Source: Bacillus nitratireducens
GTDB lineage: Bacteria; Bacillota; Bacilli; Bacillales; Bacillaceae_G
DNA length: 64,000 nucleotides
Direction of reading: 5' to 3'
NCBI RefSeq assembly: GCF_001884135.1
Contig: NZ_MAOC01000091.1
Coordinates: forward strand, 124,001 to 188,000
Position 1 is the stretch's first letter. Each line of letters opens with the position of its first letter. The translations under genes were made by a program, and so were the position numbers. This document shows positions 43,793-55,178 of the stretch, piece after piece. The notes beneath the pieces were generated by a model. The model was not told the DNA's origin and searched no databases. It saw nothing but the letters and a program-made list of their open reading frames with translations.

Positions 43793-44173
43793 CTAGATTG
43801 TTATCTCAATCTGATTTCCTTCAGGATCATTTACTACACTTTCATAGTAACCATCCCCTGTAGTACGCGGGCCGTTTAACACAGGATATCCAGCTTCTCT
43901 TAATGTATTAGTTAATTCATTCACTTTTTCTTTACTACCTACAGAAAAAGCAATATGCGCATATCCTACTGTTTGTGTTTGTATTTTATCGTCTATCCCT
44001 ACTTGCCTCATAAGTTCTAGACGCGCTCCACCTTCAAAAGTTATAAAATAAGATTCAAACTGTTTTTTCGGATTGTGATATAATGTATTTTCTTCACCAC
44101 CGAAGTACTGTTTATAAAAGTCACGCATACCTTCTAAATCATTCACCCAAATTGCTACATGTTCAATTTTCAT
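43793..44173 (-). CDS. VOC family protein
   Basis: About 126 residues. [25 protein letters not shown] at the start and [13 protein letters not shown] at the end, with [16 protein letters not shown] in the middle, give the metal-site H, E and E of a lactoylglutathione-lyase-like VOC unit. ATG 44173 after AAAAGGTG. It follows the ROK regulator on the same strand. Confidence 0.9.
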   Translation of the reverse strand: MKIEHVAIWVNDLEGMRDFYKQYFGGEENTLYHNPKKQFESYFITFEGGARLELMRQVGIDDKIQTQTVGYAHIAFSVGSKEKVNELTNTLREAGYPVLNGPRTTGDGYYESVVNDPEGNQIEITI

Positions 44174-44218
44174 AATCGACACCTTTTCTTTTACAATATT
44201 CAACCAACAATTTGATAT

Positions 44219-45259
44219 TTAATTTTCTTTGCTTGTTCTTGTAATCATAAGATCAAGTCCCAGGCTTTTTAATCCATATAAATAATCTTCTTTCCAATCG
44301 CTCACTGTTATTTGAGGAATATGTTCTGCTGGAATGTACTGCGGACAACTTTTTACAATTTGATCTATTACAAATTGATTCACTTCATCATCACAGAAAA
44401 TAAACGCATGTGGATTAATAATAGCTATAAATGTAGAAATTAATCGGGTAATAGCATCTATATTATATTCCTCTGGATTATTTGCATCGTTAACTTCGTC
44501 TCCACTTCTAAAAGCTTGTAGGAAATTTTTATTATCATACTGCGGAACGAAAGATATCTCTCCTGAGAAAAAGGTGCTTCCTCGTACTACATCTCCATTT
44601 ATCATAATCCCTGCCCCTGGACCATTTTGACCTGAATACAAATATACAAGAGAGGAATTATCATGATTTCCAGTGTTTTTATAATAACCAAGCACTGCGG
44701 CATTCATATCATTTTCTATTACTACAGGTATAGAAAACAGATCCTCCAAATGACTTTTCAAATTAAAATTTTGGAACTTTTCATATCCAGGAATGTAAAA
44801 AATACGCCCATTATCGACCGCACCAGGCACACCAATTGATATAGAACTTATTTTCGGAAATGTAGCGATAAGACTTTCTATATGTTCTGTCAATAAATGT
44901 AAACCCGTATCCATCAATACACTTGAAGTACTTCCTTGTTCTTTTACTTCCCCTAAACAGTTAAAAATTGTATAGTTCGTCTCATTTTTTTCTAAAAATA
45001 TCGCTAATCCTAACATATATTCCGGATTATATACATATCGTTTCGCTCTTCTTCCGCCACTTGAATCATCTAAACCAACTAAAGTGACTTCACCATCTTG
45101 TTTCATATTTTCTATAAATTTACTTATCGTTGGAAAACTAATTTCTAATGTATTACTAAGTTCAACTTTCGTCGCACTTCCTTGCTCTAGAAGAGCTGTA
45201 CGAATGCCGCGAAGGATCGTCTCTTTAATCGATTTTTGAGTAACAAATTGTTCACCCAA
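44219..45259 (-). CDS. ROK family transcriptional regulator
   Basis: About 346 residues. N-terminal winged helix (IRTALLEQGSATKVELSNTLEISFPTISKFIENMKQDGEV), then a ROK/hexokinase-like domain (ISIGVPGAVDNGRIFYIPG, VVIENDMNAAVLGYY, GAGIMINGDVVRGSTFFSGEIS). The C-x-C-x-C zinc motif is absent. It senses a sugar and controls the MFS and acetyltransferase genes. Start TTG 45259 after AAGGTGGTGAG is preferred, because ATG 45283 abuts the operator and lacks a ribosome binding site. Confidence 0.85.
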   Translation of the reverse strand: MGEQFVTQKSIKETILRGIRTALLEQGSATKVELSNTLEISFPTISKFIENMKQDGEVTLVGLDDSSGGRRAKRYVYNPEYMLGLAIFLEKNETNYTIFNCLGEVKEQGSTSSVLMDTGLHLLTEHIESLIATFPKISSISIGVPGAVDNGRIFYIPGYEKFQNFNLKSHLEDLFSIPVVIENDMNAAVLGYYKNTGNHDNSSLVYLYSGQNGPGAGIMINGDVVRGSTFFSGEISFVPQYDNKNFLQAFRSGDEVNDANNPEEYNIDAITRLISTFIAIINPHAFIFCDDEVNQFVIDQIVKSCPQYIPAEHIPQITVSDWKEDYLYGLKSLGLDLMITRTSKEN

Positions 45260-45283
45260 ATAGCTCACCACCTTAATCAACAT

Positions 45284-45307
45284 ACTTATTAAACACTTTT
45301 AATAAGT
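45284..45307. promoter_or_regulatory. Probable ROK operator 1 (upstream of the ROK gene)
   Basis: Half-sites ACTTATTAAA and TTTAATAAGT face each other in a 24-bp site. The same site occurs twice upstream of the acetyltransferase gene, so autoregulation is likely. Confidence 0.75.
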
Positions 45308-45381
45308 TGCGTTGACAATATATCATACATCATTTTCTAAAGCAATAGAGATGATATATTTCCGCTGCATGCCATTCTTAT

Positions 45382-46575
45382 TTAACTCGATGTATTCTCT
45401 CTCGTAATAGATGATACAATTCCAGACAAAAGAACAAATAATAAAACCGCTAGCAAGGCATTACGTATTCCGAATGCTTCTCCAAGTATCCCTAAAAATG
45501 GTGGTCCGACTAAAAAGGCTGTATAACCAATGATAGAAACTGCAGCAACATTAGAAGTCGCATTTTCACGATCATCTCCAGCAGCTGACAGACCAATCGG
45601 GAAACCTAATGCTGCACCAATCCCCCACAGTACTACACCTAATGCTAGAAAATACGAATTACTCCCAAATATTACGATTGAAATTCCTATGATCGCCATC
45701 ATAATAGTAGCACGTACAACAACGACACGACCGAATCGATCAAGGAAATAACTACTACACATACGAGCTAACGTCATTGCCATTACAAAAACTGTGTACA
45801 TAATAGAACCTGTCACTACACTTTGTTCATGTCCGTCTACCATCACGATAGGTAACCAATCATTTGCACTTCCTTCTGCAAAAGCCATTCCAAGCACAAA
45901 AAGACCAATTAAAAGCACCTTTTTTTCCATACGTAAGGAAGTACGCTTCGCTCTCTTTTTGTTCTGCGATTTCTCCTTCTTTCCTGTTCCATACGGAAGA
46001 AAACGATACACCATACATACAAGTAATACAAACACGACCGAAATCGCAAGAAACTGATACAGAATTGGGATGTGAAGCGACGCTGCGATAGAACCACTGA
46101 GCGCGCCTACTAAAGTTCCTACGCTAAAAAAGCCATGGAATTTCGGAAGAAGTGTTGTTCCTAATTTCCGCTCAATGGAAGAACCTTCTACATTCAATGC
46201 GACTTCTGCTAACCCATATCCTACTCCAAATACTAGTAAGCTACTAAAAGCCCCCATGCTAGAAACAAAATAAATATTTATACCTAAACAAATCAATCCA
46301 ACAATCATAAAAAACATACTACCTATAATAACGTCTCTAGCTCCCTTACAGTCAATGAAGTGACTTGCACTCAGTAGACCCATTATTGAACCGACAGATA
46401 ATCCGAACAAAATCCAGCCCATTTCTGCATTTGACACTGCTAAAATATCTCGAGTAGCTGCTGTTCTTGAAATCCATGTAGCAAACGCGACACCTGGCAA
46501 AGCAAATAAGAGAAAAAGAGCGTTTCGAGAGGCAAGTAATGTCTTTGTATGATTGTCCGCACTATATTTCTCCAT
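45382..46575 (-). CDS. MFS transporter
   Basis: About 397 residues with 12 hydrophobic segments. PGVAFATWISRTAATRDILAVSNAEMGWILFGLSVGSIMG and DCKGARDVIIGS (loop 2-3) fit the FucP/YbjJ-like sugar/effector MFS group. Lies between the acetyltransferase and ROK genes on the same strand. ATG 46575 after GAAAGGTG. Sugar export or import is inferred from the neighbours. Confidence 0.87.
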   Translation of the reverse strand: MEKYSADNHTKTLLASRNALFLLFALPGVAFATWISRTAATRDILAVSNAEMGWILFGLSVGSIMGLLSASHFIDCKGARDVIIGSMFFMIVGLICLGINIYFVSSMGAFSSLLVFGVGYGLAEVALNVEGSSIERKLGTTLLPKFHGFFSVGTLVGALSGSIAASLHIPILYQFLAISVVFVLLVCMVYRFLPYGTGKKEKSQNKKRAKRTSLRMEKKVLLIGLFVLGMAFAEGSANDWLPIVMVDGHEQSVVTGSIMYTVFVMAMTLARMCSSYFLDRFGRVVVVRATIMMAIIGISIVIFGSNSYFLALGVVLWGIGAALGFPIGLSAAGDDRENATSNVAAVSIIGYTAFLVGPPFLGILGEAFGIRNALLAVLLFVLLSGIVSSITRENTSS

Positions 46576-46631
46576 ATGAAACACCTTTCAAATTGTCTAT
46601 ACGATAATGTACGAACTGGCGAAAACGCCCT

Positions 46632-47195
46632 TTATTCGTCTATCGTTTTAATAAGTTTAGCTGGATTACCACCAACTACTACATTATTAGGTACATCTTT
46701 TGTCACAACTGCCCCTGAGGCAATTACAGCATTATCACCAATTGAAACGCCAGGGTTAATAATAGCTCCCCCACCAACCCAAACATTGTTACCTATCTTT
46801 ACCGGTTTTCCATATTCTTTTCCAGAATTCCGCTCCACCGGATGCAACGGATGCGTAGCAGTATAAATGTGAACACCAGGTGCAAACATACAATTATCAC
46901 CGATTCGCACTTCACAAACGTCTAAAATAACACAATTAAAATTTGCGAAAAAGCTCTTTCCAACGTGGATATTGTAGCCGTAATCACAACGAAAATCAGG
47001 ATTAATTTGGGCTTTCCCGTCAGCTGAAGAACCTAAAAGCTGATTTAATAAAGTAAAACGCTCCTCATTTCCTGTCTCCATCGCCTCGTTATAAAGGCGT
47101 GTTAAACGTTTTGTCTCCACCCTATCAGCCACTAATTCTTCGTCATCCGCAATATACATTTCTCCCGCCAACATCTTCTCTTTTTCCGTTTTCAT
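46632..47195 (-). CDS. Sugar O-acetyltransferase (maltose/galactoside acetyltransferase type)
   Basis: About 187 residues. N-terminal Mac domain ([33 protein letters not shown]), then a left-handed beta-helix of hexapeptide repeats ([82 protein letters not shown]) with the catalytic His in THPLHP. Transfers acetyl from acetyl-CoA to a sugar. ATG 47195 after GAAGGAGATG. Two ROK-type operators lie upstream. Confidence 0.93.
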   Translation of the reverse strand: MKTEKEKMLAGEMYIADDEELVADRVETKRLTRLYNEAMETGNEERFTLLNQLLGSSADGKAQINPDFRCDYGYNIHVGKSFFANFNCVILDVCEVRIGDNCMFAPGVHIYTATHPLHPVERNSGKEYGKPVKIGNNVWVGGGAIINPGVSIGDNAVIASGAVVTKDVPNNVVVGGNPAKLIKTIDE

Positions 47196-47227
47196 ACAAT
47201 CATCTCCTTCGTTATAGAATGAATGTA

Positions 47228-47251
47228 ACTTATTAAACAACTTTAATAAGT
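47228..47251. promoter_or_regulatory. Probable ROK operator 2
   Basis: 24-bp site with ACTTATTAAA and TTTAATAAGT arms and a non-symmetric centre, just upstream of the acetyltransferase ribosome binding site. Confidence 0.75.
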
Positions 47252-47263
47252 GACTTTAATTTT

Positions 47264-47287
47264 ACTTATTAAACATGTTTAATAAGT
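47264..47287. promoter_or_regulatory. Probable ROK operator 3 (perfect palindrome)
   Basis: The arms ACTTATTAAACA and TGTTTAATAAGT make a perfect 24-bp palindrome 12 nt from operator 2. Centre-to-centre spacing is 36 bp. Confidence 0.8.
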
Positions 47288-47415
47288 ATCCCTATATTAG
47301 CATATTTTTTAATATATGCAACTAATAAGTTTCGAAAGAAAATGTGAATTCCTTACTTCACTTAATGATATTACGCAAAAATTATTAAAATTCATATCGC
47401 AAAACAAGGGAACGC

Positions 47416-48414
47416 TTAACGTCCCCTCTCAAATCCAATTCGTTTTTTAATTTCCGCTAAATTTACCTTCGCAATATCTCGTGCCCTCTCAGCACCTCTC
47501 TCTAACGCTTCATATAATAAATGCGGCTCATTCATATACATCTCATAATTCTCACGAGGTCCAGCTAATTCACGGTCTACAACGCGAAACAACTCTTTTT
47601 TCACATCGCCCCATCCAATGCCGGTCTCATACTTTTCACGCATCGACTGCATTTCATCTTCTGTCGCAAATTCTTTATAAATTGTAAATAACGTCTCTAG
47701 CTCTTTCGGTTCATTCGGAAGTGAAGAATCTGTTTTGATTTTAAAAATTAATTTTCGTAGTTTTTCTTGCTCTGCAAATAACGGGATAACATTCCCATAA
47801 CTCTTACTCATCTTTCTTCCATCAAGCCCCGGTAAAATTGCACCATCTTCTTGTATCACAAACTCTGGAAGCGTAAATGTCATGCCAAATGTATGATTAA
47901 AATACGTCGCAATGTCACGAGCGATTTCAATATGCTGAATTTGGTCTTTCCCTACTGGCACATGAGTAGCTTGAAATAATAATATGTCAGCTGCCATTAA
48001 AATGGGATACGTGTATAACCCCATATTCACACCTGCATCGTTCTCTAATCCTGCTTCTTTATTATGCTCTACCTTCGCTTTGTACGCATGGGCACGGTTC
48101 ATAAGACCTTTCGGAGTTAGGCAAGATAGTATCCACGTTAATTCTAAAATCTCCGGTATTTCTGTTTGGCGATAAAAAATAACGTCTTCACTAAGTCCAA
48201 GCGATAACCAAGTTGCTGCTACCTCTTTCGTATAATTATTGAACTTCGCCGGATCATGCACAGCATTTAACGCATGATAGTCAGCTATAAAATATAATGC
48301 TTTTCCTTCATTATTTTTTGACATTTGTAATGCTGGTTTAATTGCACCAATATAATTTCCTAAATGCGGATAACCTGTCGGCTTAATTCCTGTTAACATT
48401 ATTTTTTCACTCAC
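47416..48414 (-). CDS. trpS: Tryptophanyl-tRNA synthetase
   Basis: About 333 residues, class I. The HIGH-like motif is PTGYPHLGNYIGA, KMSKS is present as GRKMSKSYGN, and PVGKDQIQHIEIARDIA is family-typical. Charges tRNA-Trp. Start GTG 48414 after GGAGGAG; ATG 48399 is also possible. Preceded by a Trp T-box leader. Confidence 0.97.
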   Translation of the reverse strand: MSEKIMLTGIKPTGYPHLGNYIGAIKPALQMSKNNEGKALYFIADYHALNAVHDPAKFNNYTKEVAATWLSLGLSEDVIFYRQTEIPEILELTWILSCLTPKGLMNRAHAYKAKVEHNKEAGLENDAGVNMGLYTYPILMAADILLFQATHVPVGKDQIQHIEIARDIATYFNHTFGMTFTLPEFVIQEDGAILPGLDGRKMSKSYGNVIPLFAEQEKLRKLIFKIKTDSSLPNEPKELETLFTIYKEFATEDEMQSMREKYETGIGWGDVKKELFRVVDRELAGPRENYEMYMNEPHLLYEALERGAERARDIAKVNLAEIKKRIGFERGR

Positions 48415-48439
48415 ACTAACTCCTCCTTCCTCAAAATAA

Positions 48440-48675
48440 AAATAAAAAGAGCCCCTCATCCTATAAAAAGGACGAGAAACTCCCGCGGTACCACCTTAAT
48501 TAGCTATCATTAGCTCACTTCATACTTCGATAACGTGAAGTAACCGTCTTTACCTACTCATTTCAGCGAGAAGCTCCAGAGCCCATTCCATATTCATCCC
48601 TTACTGATTTCCACCACACATCAGCTCTCTAAAAAGTTTCGAATATGTACTCTTCTCTTTCATTGCTTTTAGTTA
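48440..48675 (-). promoter_or_regulatory. T-box leader of trpS
   Basis: The minus strand contains the T-box core AGGTGGTACCGCG (48484-48497), which pairs with the uncharged tRNA end. It is followed by the terminator CTCGTCC/GGATGAG with GGGGCTCTTTTT (48440-48475). Stem I has the GAATGGGCTC segment, whose TGG is the likely Trp specifier. Low charging of tRNA-Trp would switch on trpS. Confidence 0.95.
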
Positions 48676-48824
48676 TTTTTTACAGTTTATCACATTTGTC
48701 GTTCATCTAAAACTGAATTTTCTTTTTTTGTTAGATTTTAGCAATAGTGATTACCAATTTATTCCGAACAATATATAATCAATATATATAGAATCGATTT
48801 ACAATAAAAAAACGAGGTGATGTC

Positions 48825-49139
48825 ATGGGTTGGTTTACTAAAAAGAATGATACGTTTAAGATTGATGTATTTAAGAACGATGATAAAAGTCAAGATGATA
48901 CTTTAGGGGTAATTATACATTTCACACCTATCGCTATATATTTATACACTTGCGATGAGTACATAGAAACATTTGACGGTGCGCTCACTTTTGAAAATGA
49001 GAACGGAAATCAAGTAGAAATCGGGGGTACCTTCATTTCTCTTGAAGTAGATGCTAATTTTCGCATGGACGATTTAATATTTGATTACAAACTAAAGGAA
49101 AGCAATCTACCTATTATTGAGTTAAAAGCCTACGCATAA
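48825..49139 (+). CDS. Unrecognised 104-residue protein
   Basis: Soluble, beta-rich and acidic: MGWFTKKNDTFKIDVFKNDDKSQDDTLG..., FDGALTFENENGNQVEIGGTFISLEVDANF. No family recognised. AACGAGGTGATG precedes the ATG. Monocistronic, followed by a strong terminator. Confidence 0.65.
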   Translation: MGWFTKKNDTFKIDVFKNDDKSQDDTLGVIIHFTPIAIYLYTCDEYIETFDGALTFENENGNQVEIGGTFISLEVDANFRMDDLIFDYKLKESNLPIIELKAYA

Positions 49140-49174
49140 GGTGAATTTGTTTACTATAACAAGACTATAAATGA

Positions 49175-49214
49175 AAAAGAGCTAAAACAGTTTTATCTGT
49201 TTTAGCTCTTTTTT
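49175..49214. terminator. Bidirectional terminator
   Basis: AAAAAGAGCTAAAACAG pairs with CTGTTTTAGCTCTTTTT. Confidence 0.92.
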
Positions 49215-50335
49215 CACGTATTCAACTTAACAAATCTATACCCATGCGTTACTAACACTTTTAATATCGCATATCCTGGAATTGCTAAAATAATCCCCAT
49301 AATTCCAAATAAATTTCCGGCAGTTAAAATAATAAAAATGATAGTAATCGGGTGAATGTCTAGTTTTTTCCCCATGACTTGCGGAGAAATAAATTTACCT
49401 TCTGCTAATTGTACAACCATCATAACGATAATTACTTTTAACACCATTGATGGCGAGTCAATAAACGCGATAATTAATGCTGGTGTAATTGCAATGATTG
49501 GTCCTACGTACGGAACAATATTTACAATCATTGCCAAAATAGCGAGTAGTACTGCATATTTAATACCAATAATAAGGTAACCGATTAATAGCATAATACC
49601 GATAAACAAGCTAACAATAATTTGCCCTCTAATATACGAGCTAATCGCATAATGCATATCATCTAGTATTCTCATCGCTGCTGGTTGTCTTTGCTCTGAA
49701 ATAAACTTTAAAAAGTGATTCGGTAATTGCTCACCATCTTTTAAAAGATAGAACAATATAAACGGAACCATTACAAACGTTAAAACGACCTCTGTAACAG
49801 TACTTAAAAATCCAGTTACATTTCCAGTTACTGATGATAATGATTTCGTAAAATCAACTGTGTAGTCTTTTACCATACTCGCTACATCAATATTTAAATT
49901 CTCCTGAATTTTTCCTAGTAAATTACTTTCCCCGAATCTACGTGCTGCTCGTTCAATTTCATGACCGAAATACGGTAGGTTATCTATTAATGCATCGATT
50001 TGATCTTTTATAATCGGTATTACTGTTACAACTAAAAATACAAATAATCCTAGTACTATTATATATATAGAAGCTATTGATACGATTCGTGAAACACCTT
50101 TCTTTTCTAAAAGCGAAACGAATGGATGTAAAATATAAAATAGCACACCCGCTAATAATACCGGGAAGAAAATTGTTTTTAAAAAGACGATAAACGGAGT
50201 AAAAACAAAAGAAATTTTCGTTAGCAATAATATGTTGATAAACAATAATGCAAACCCAAGTAGCACCGCTAAATAATTTTGTTCTCTAAAAAACTTTTTC
50301 AACTTATCTCTTTTTCTTATATTTACTTTTTCCAA
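49214..50335 (-). CDS. AI-2E family transporter (PerM/TqsA/YtvI-like)
   Basis: 373 residues with 7-8 hydrophobic segments. FPVLLAGVLFYILHPFV, VMVPFILFYLLKDGEQLPNHFL and IVNIVPYVGPIIAITPALIIA are family marks. Members export autoinducer-2 or act as Na+/H+ antiporters. TTG start after AAGAGGTGG. Downstream of the GlsB-like gene on the same strand, but a terminator hairpin separates them. Confidence 0.9.
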   Translation of the reverse strand: MEKVNIRKRDKLKKFFREQNYLAVLLGFALLFINILLLTKISFVFTPFIVFLKTIFFPVLLAGVLFYILHPFVSLLEKKGVSRIVSIASIYIIVLGLFVFLVVTVIPIIKDQIDALIDNLPYFGHEIERAARRFGESNLLGKIQENLNIDVASMVKDYTVDFTKSLSSVTGNVTGFLSTVTEVVLTFVMVPFILFYLLKDGEQLPNHFLKFISEQRQPAAMRILDDMHYAISSYIRGQIIVSLFIGIMLLIGYLIIGIKYAVLLAILAMIVNIVPYVGPIIAITPALIIAFIDSPSMVLKVIIVMMVVQLAEGKFISPQVMGKKLDIHPITIIFIILTAGNLFGIMGIILAIPGYAILKVLVTHGYRFVKLNT

Positions 50336-50357
50336 CTAAACCACCTCTTCGAATGAT

Positions 50358-50386
50358 GAAAAGCCCTTATTCAGGGCTTTTCGTCA
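50358..50386 (-). terminator. Terminator
   Basis: AAAAGCCCT pairs with AGGGCTTTT between the GlsB-like and AI-2E genes. Confidence 0.75.
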
Positions 50387-50398
50387 TGATCTATATCT

Positions 50399-50647
50399 TT
50401 ATTTCCTTGCAGCTTTCACTACAAATGATACAATAAGAATTAATACAATTGCACCTAATAATGCTGGCACGACATGAATCCCACCAAATGATGGTCCAAA
50501 AGATCCAAATAATCTACCACCTAACGAAGCACCTAATAAACCTGCTATAATATTTCCGAACATACCACCTGGAAAATTTTTACCCGTTATAGAACTAGCA
50601 ATTGCACCTATAATAGCACCAACTATTAATGTGATAATCCATCCCAT
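50399..50647 (-). CDS. GlsB/YeaQ/YmgE family membrane protein
   Basis: About 82 residues, Gly-rich, with three membrane helices: MGWIITLIVGAIIGAIASSITGKNFPGGMFGNIIAGLLGASLGG and VPALLGAIVLILIVSFVVKA. The family includes stress-response membrane anchors. ATG 50647 after GGAGG. Confidence 0.93.
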   Translation of the reverse strand: MGWIITLIVGAIIGAIASSITGKNFPGGMFGNIIAGLLGASLGGRLFGSFGPSFGGIHVVPALLGAIVLILIVSFVVKAARK

Positions 50648-50878
50648 TTTTAGTCCTCCATTTCTATTATAGTTTGTATGATCAAACATAAGGGTAACCA
50701 AACTCTTATATAAGATTATAAACTCATTTACACTAAATATATTCTACTATAGAAATATAGCTTAGAATAATATATGTATGGAGATACATATATTATATGC
50801 AAAAAAGAAAAATATTGTCAAACTTAGCCAAAAAGGAATTATATTAATATATCATATATAAAGGAGGTTTCTTGATCT

Positions 50879-51346
50879 ATGATTCACAAATTACATTCCA
50901 GTTCTTTTGAGGTAGCATCATCCATATTACAAGTTCAAATCCCAGCCTATAAAGTTGAAGCATTCTATTTAAACAGTACTGCAATACCCCGTTTATATGA
51001 TACTGTAAACGATATTCAAAGTTGCGATGAAACATTCTATGGATATTTTTCTGAAAATAAACTTGTCGGTTTTATTTCCTTTATGCAAGAAGAACAACGA
51101 ATTGATATCCACCGACTCGTTGTATCGCCTGATTTTTTTCAAAAAGGAATCGCAACGAAACTGCTACTTTTTATTTTTAACATGTTCCCTTCTTCAATGA
51201 CATACATTGTACAAACAGGTAAAGCGAATACCCCTGCTATTACATTATATAAAAAACACGGATTCATTACAGTATCAGATACAATACTTCCTAATGGTAT
51301 GATTCTTACACAATTTAAAAAAGACAGAAAACATAAAATAATTTGA
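50879..51346 (+). CDS. GNAT family acetyltransferase
   Basis: 155 residues. IDIHRLVVSPDFFQKGIATKLLLFIF gives the acetyl-CoA loop (Q/R-x-x-G-x-A with K), and TGKANTPAITLYKKHGFI is the closing motif. Substrate unknown. ATG after AAAGGAGG. Followed within 40 nt by the promoter of the c-di-AMP riboswitch. Confidence 0.9.
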   Translation: MIHKLHSSSFEVASSILQVQIPAYKVEAFYLNSTAIPRLYDTVNDIQSCDETFYGYFSENKLVGFISFMQEEQRIDIHRLVVSPDFFQKGIATKLLLFIFNMFPSSMTYIVQTGKANTPAITLYKKHGFITVSDTILPNGMILTQFKKDRKHKII

Positions 51347-51371
51347 CTTAACTGTTTGTTCATGTTATTTT
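51343..51371 (+). promoter_or_regulatory. Promoter of the c-di-AMP riboswitch transcript
   Basis: TTGACT (51343-51348), a 17-nt spacer and TATTTT (51366-51371), overlapping the end of the acetyltransferase gene. Confidence 0.65.
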
Positions 51372-51382
51372 TTACCTTATAA

Positions 51383-51529
51383 AACCTTTTGCTGAGTCCA
51401 AATTTTGGAGCGGGGGAACCACTTATGTAGCTTTTTGCTACTTGGGGCGAATCTTTTTTAAGTAGGGAAACTCTCACTTCCCGAGTCCGACAGCTAACCT
51501 CGTAAGCGTAATGGGAGAGGAAGGTGCTT
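51383..51529 (+). promoter_or_regulatory. ydaO-type (c-di-AMP) riboswitch
   Basis: All conserved blocks appear in order: GCTGAGTCCAAA, GGAGCGGGGGAACC, CTTGGGGCGAATC, TAGGGAAACTCTC, CCCGAGTCCGACAGCTAACC, TCGTAAGCGTA and GGGAGAGGAAGG. The flanking CCTT/AAGG closes P1. The expression platform is less clear: a long hairpin TATAAATATGGG/CCTATATTTATA (51559-51602) ends just before the next ribosome binding site. Confidence 0.94.
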
Positions 51530-51620
51530 TTTGCCTATGTTACACAGTATGCCTCCTTAGTTATAAATATGGGAACGATACCAATAGACACCTATATTTA
51601 TAGAAAAGGAGAAATGTATA

Positions 51621-51764
51621 ATGTTACGTTTATCAGATCACGAAATAAAAATGATGGAACAAAGACTTCGACTAGAACAACACCGCACATATCAAGCAAA
51701 TAAAGTTATAGATAACTTACATCACAAATACTTCTTTCAGCATATTTTTCAACCGAAAAGATAA
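51621..51764 (+). CDS. 47-residue protein under the c-di-AMP riboswitch
   Basis: AAAAGGAG lies 8-9 nt before the ATG; the frame runs MLRLSDHEIKMMEQRLRLEQ... to ...HHKYFFQHIFQPKR. Highly charged and helical, with no membrane segment or signal. It is the only gene between the riboswitch and a strong terminator, so it is the probable sole target. No family recognised. Too short for most gene finders. Confidence 0.7.
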   Translation: MLRLSDHEIKMMEQRLRLEQHRTYQANKVIDNLHHKYFFQHIFQPKR

Positions 51765-51784
51765 AGAAAATGTTTATTTAATAT

Positions 51785-51832
51785 TAAAAAACACAAGGTG
51801 TGTCTTACAAAGACATTCCTTGTGTTTTTTAT
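51785..51832. terminator. Bidirectional terminator
   Basis: AAACACAAGG-TGTCTT pairs with AAGACA-CCTTGTGTTT, between the 47-codon gene and the converging collagen-like gene. Confidence 0.92.
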
Positions 51833-51837
51833 ATTCT

Positions 51838-54237
<2,400 letters not shown>

Positions 54238-54329
54238 AACAATCCCCCTTCCCAAAAATAATTACACTTTTTATATGAAATGCATTTTTATATGAAAAGT
54301 ACACATTCAACCTCATTTTTTTTACATAA

Positions 54330-54372
54330 AGAAGCCTATCATTTCAAATATAAAATGATAGGCTTCTTTATT
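54330..54372. terminator. Terminator (methyltransferase gene)
   Basis: AAGAAGCCTATCATTT pairs with AAATGATAGGCTTCTT. The 54256-54330 stretch also has TTTCATATAAAAA twice, possibly part of the sporulation promoter of the collagen-like gene. Confidence 0.88.
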
Positions 54373-54381
54373 TTCAGCAAG

Positions 54382-55137
54382 TTATTTCCTCGCCTTAATA
54401 ATAAAAGTAGTTGGCACCATTCTAGCTTTATATAAAGAATAATATTTCGTAGAAGGTGTAGCTACTTCTTCATCAAATACACGAGACGGTTCAGGCTCTT
54501 CTATTCTCTCAATTGTAAATCCCACTCTATTTAACATATTTATGTATGTACTTATTTTTCTCTTATACAATGTCGCTTGTACATTTTCTCCTTTAAATGT
54601 TTCAAACGTAATAGGTGTTTCCTCATGATAAGAAGACTTTAAAGCAATCTCTTCTGTACCATACTGTAAGTTTGAATATACTGGATGCTCCCAGCTAAAA
54701 ATAAAACTTCCTCCTGGCTTTACATATGAATAAATCAGTTCCAACGTTTTTCCTAAATCTGAAGTCCATCCTAATGCATAGATGGAATATACAATATCAA
54801 AATACCCTTTCGGAATATCTCCTTCTTCTTCCATTGCTCCGCATATTAACTTTGGATTCCAACACTTTAACGTTTCTTTCGCTGTATTAATTTGTGTACT
54901 TGAAAGATCTAGACCCCATAATTCTGCCGCCCCATGTTCAGCCATATATTGCAACGAATGCCCACTTCCACATCCAATATCAAGAACTTTTTTATTTTTG
55001 ATTGAATCGAACAAATGAATCTCATCTTCAGACGCTGTATACGGGCCATATTTCGGTAAACAATCCACTTGAAAGAAATAAGGTGCAACTGTGTCCCAAC
55101 ACTTTTTATTTAAAGCTAACATTTGTGTACCTTTCAT
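54382..55137 (-). CDS. Class I SAM-dependent methyltransferase
   Basis: 251 residues. KKVLDIGCGSGHSLQYMAEHGA is motif I; WGLDLSSTQI, FDIVYSIYALGWTSDLGKTLELIYSYVKPGGSFIFSWEHP are the following motifs of the Methyltransf_11/25 type. Small-molecule substrate unknown. The start is ATG 55137 or 55122. It lies 41 nt after the CGNR gene, probably in one operon. Confidence 0.9.
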   Translation of the reverse strand: MKGTQMLALNKKCWDTVAPYFFQVDCLPKYGPYTASEDEIHLFDSIKNKKVLDIGCGSGHSLQYMAEHGAAELWGLDLSSTQINTAKETLKCWNPKLICGAMEEEGDIPKGYFDIVYSIYALGWTSDLGKTLELIYSYVKPGGSFIFSWEHPVYSNLQYGTEEIALKSSYHEETPITFETFKGENVQATLYKRKISTYINMLNRVGFTIERIEEPEPSRVFDEEVATPSTKYYSLYKARMVPTTFIIKARK

Positions 55138-55178
55138 ACCCTACATTCCCCCATCCCATTTTCTTTCCCTACTATAAA

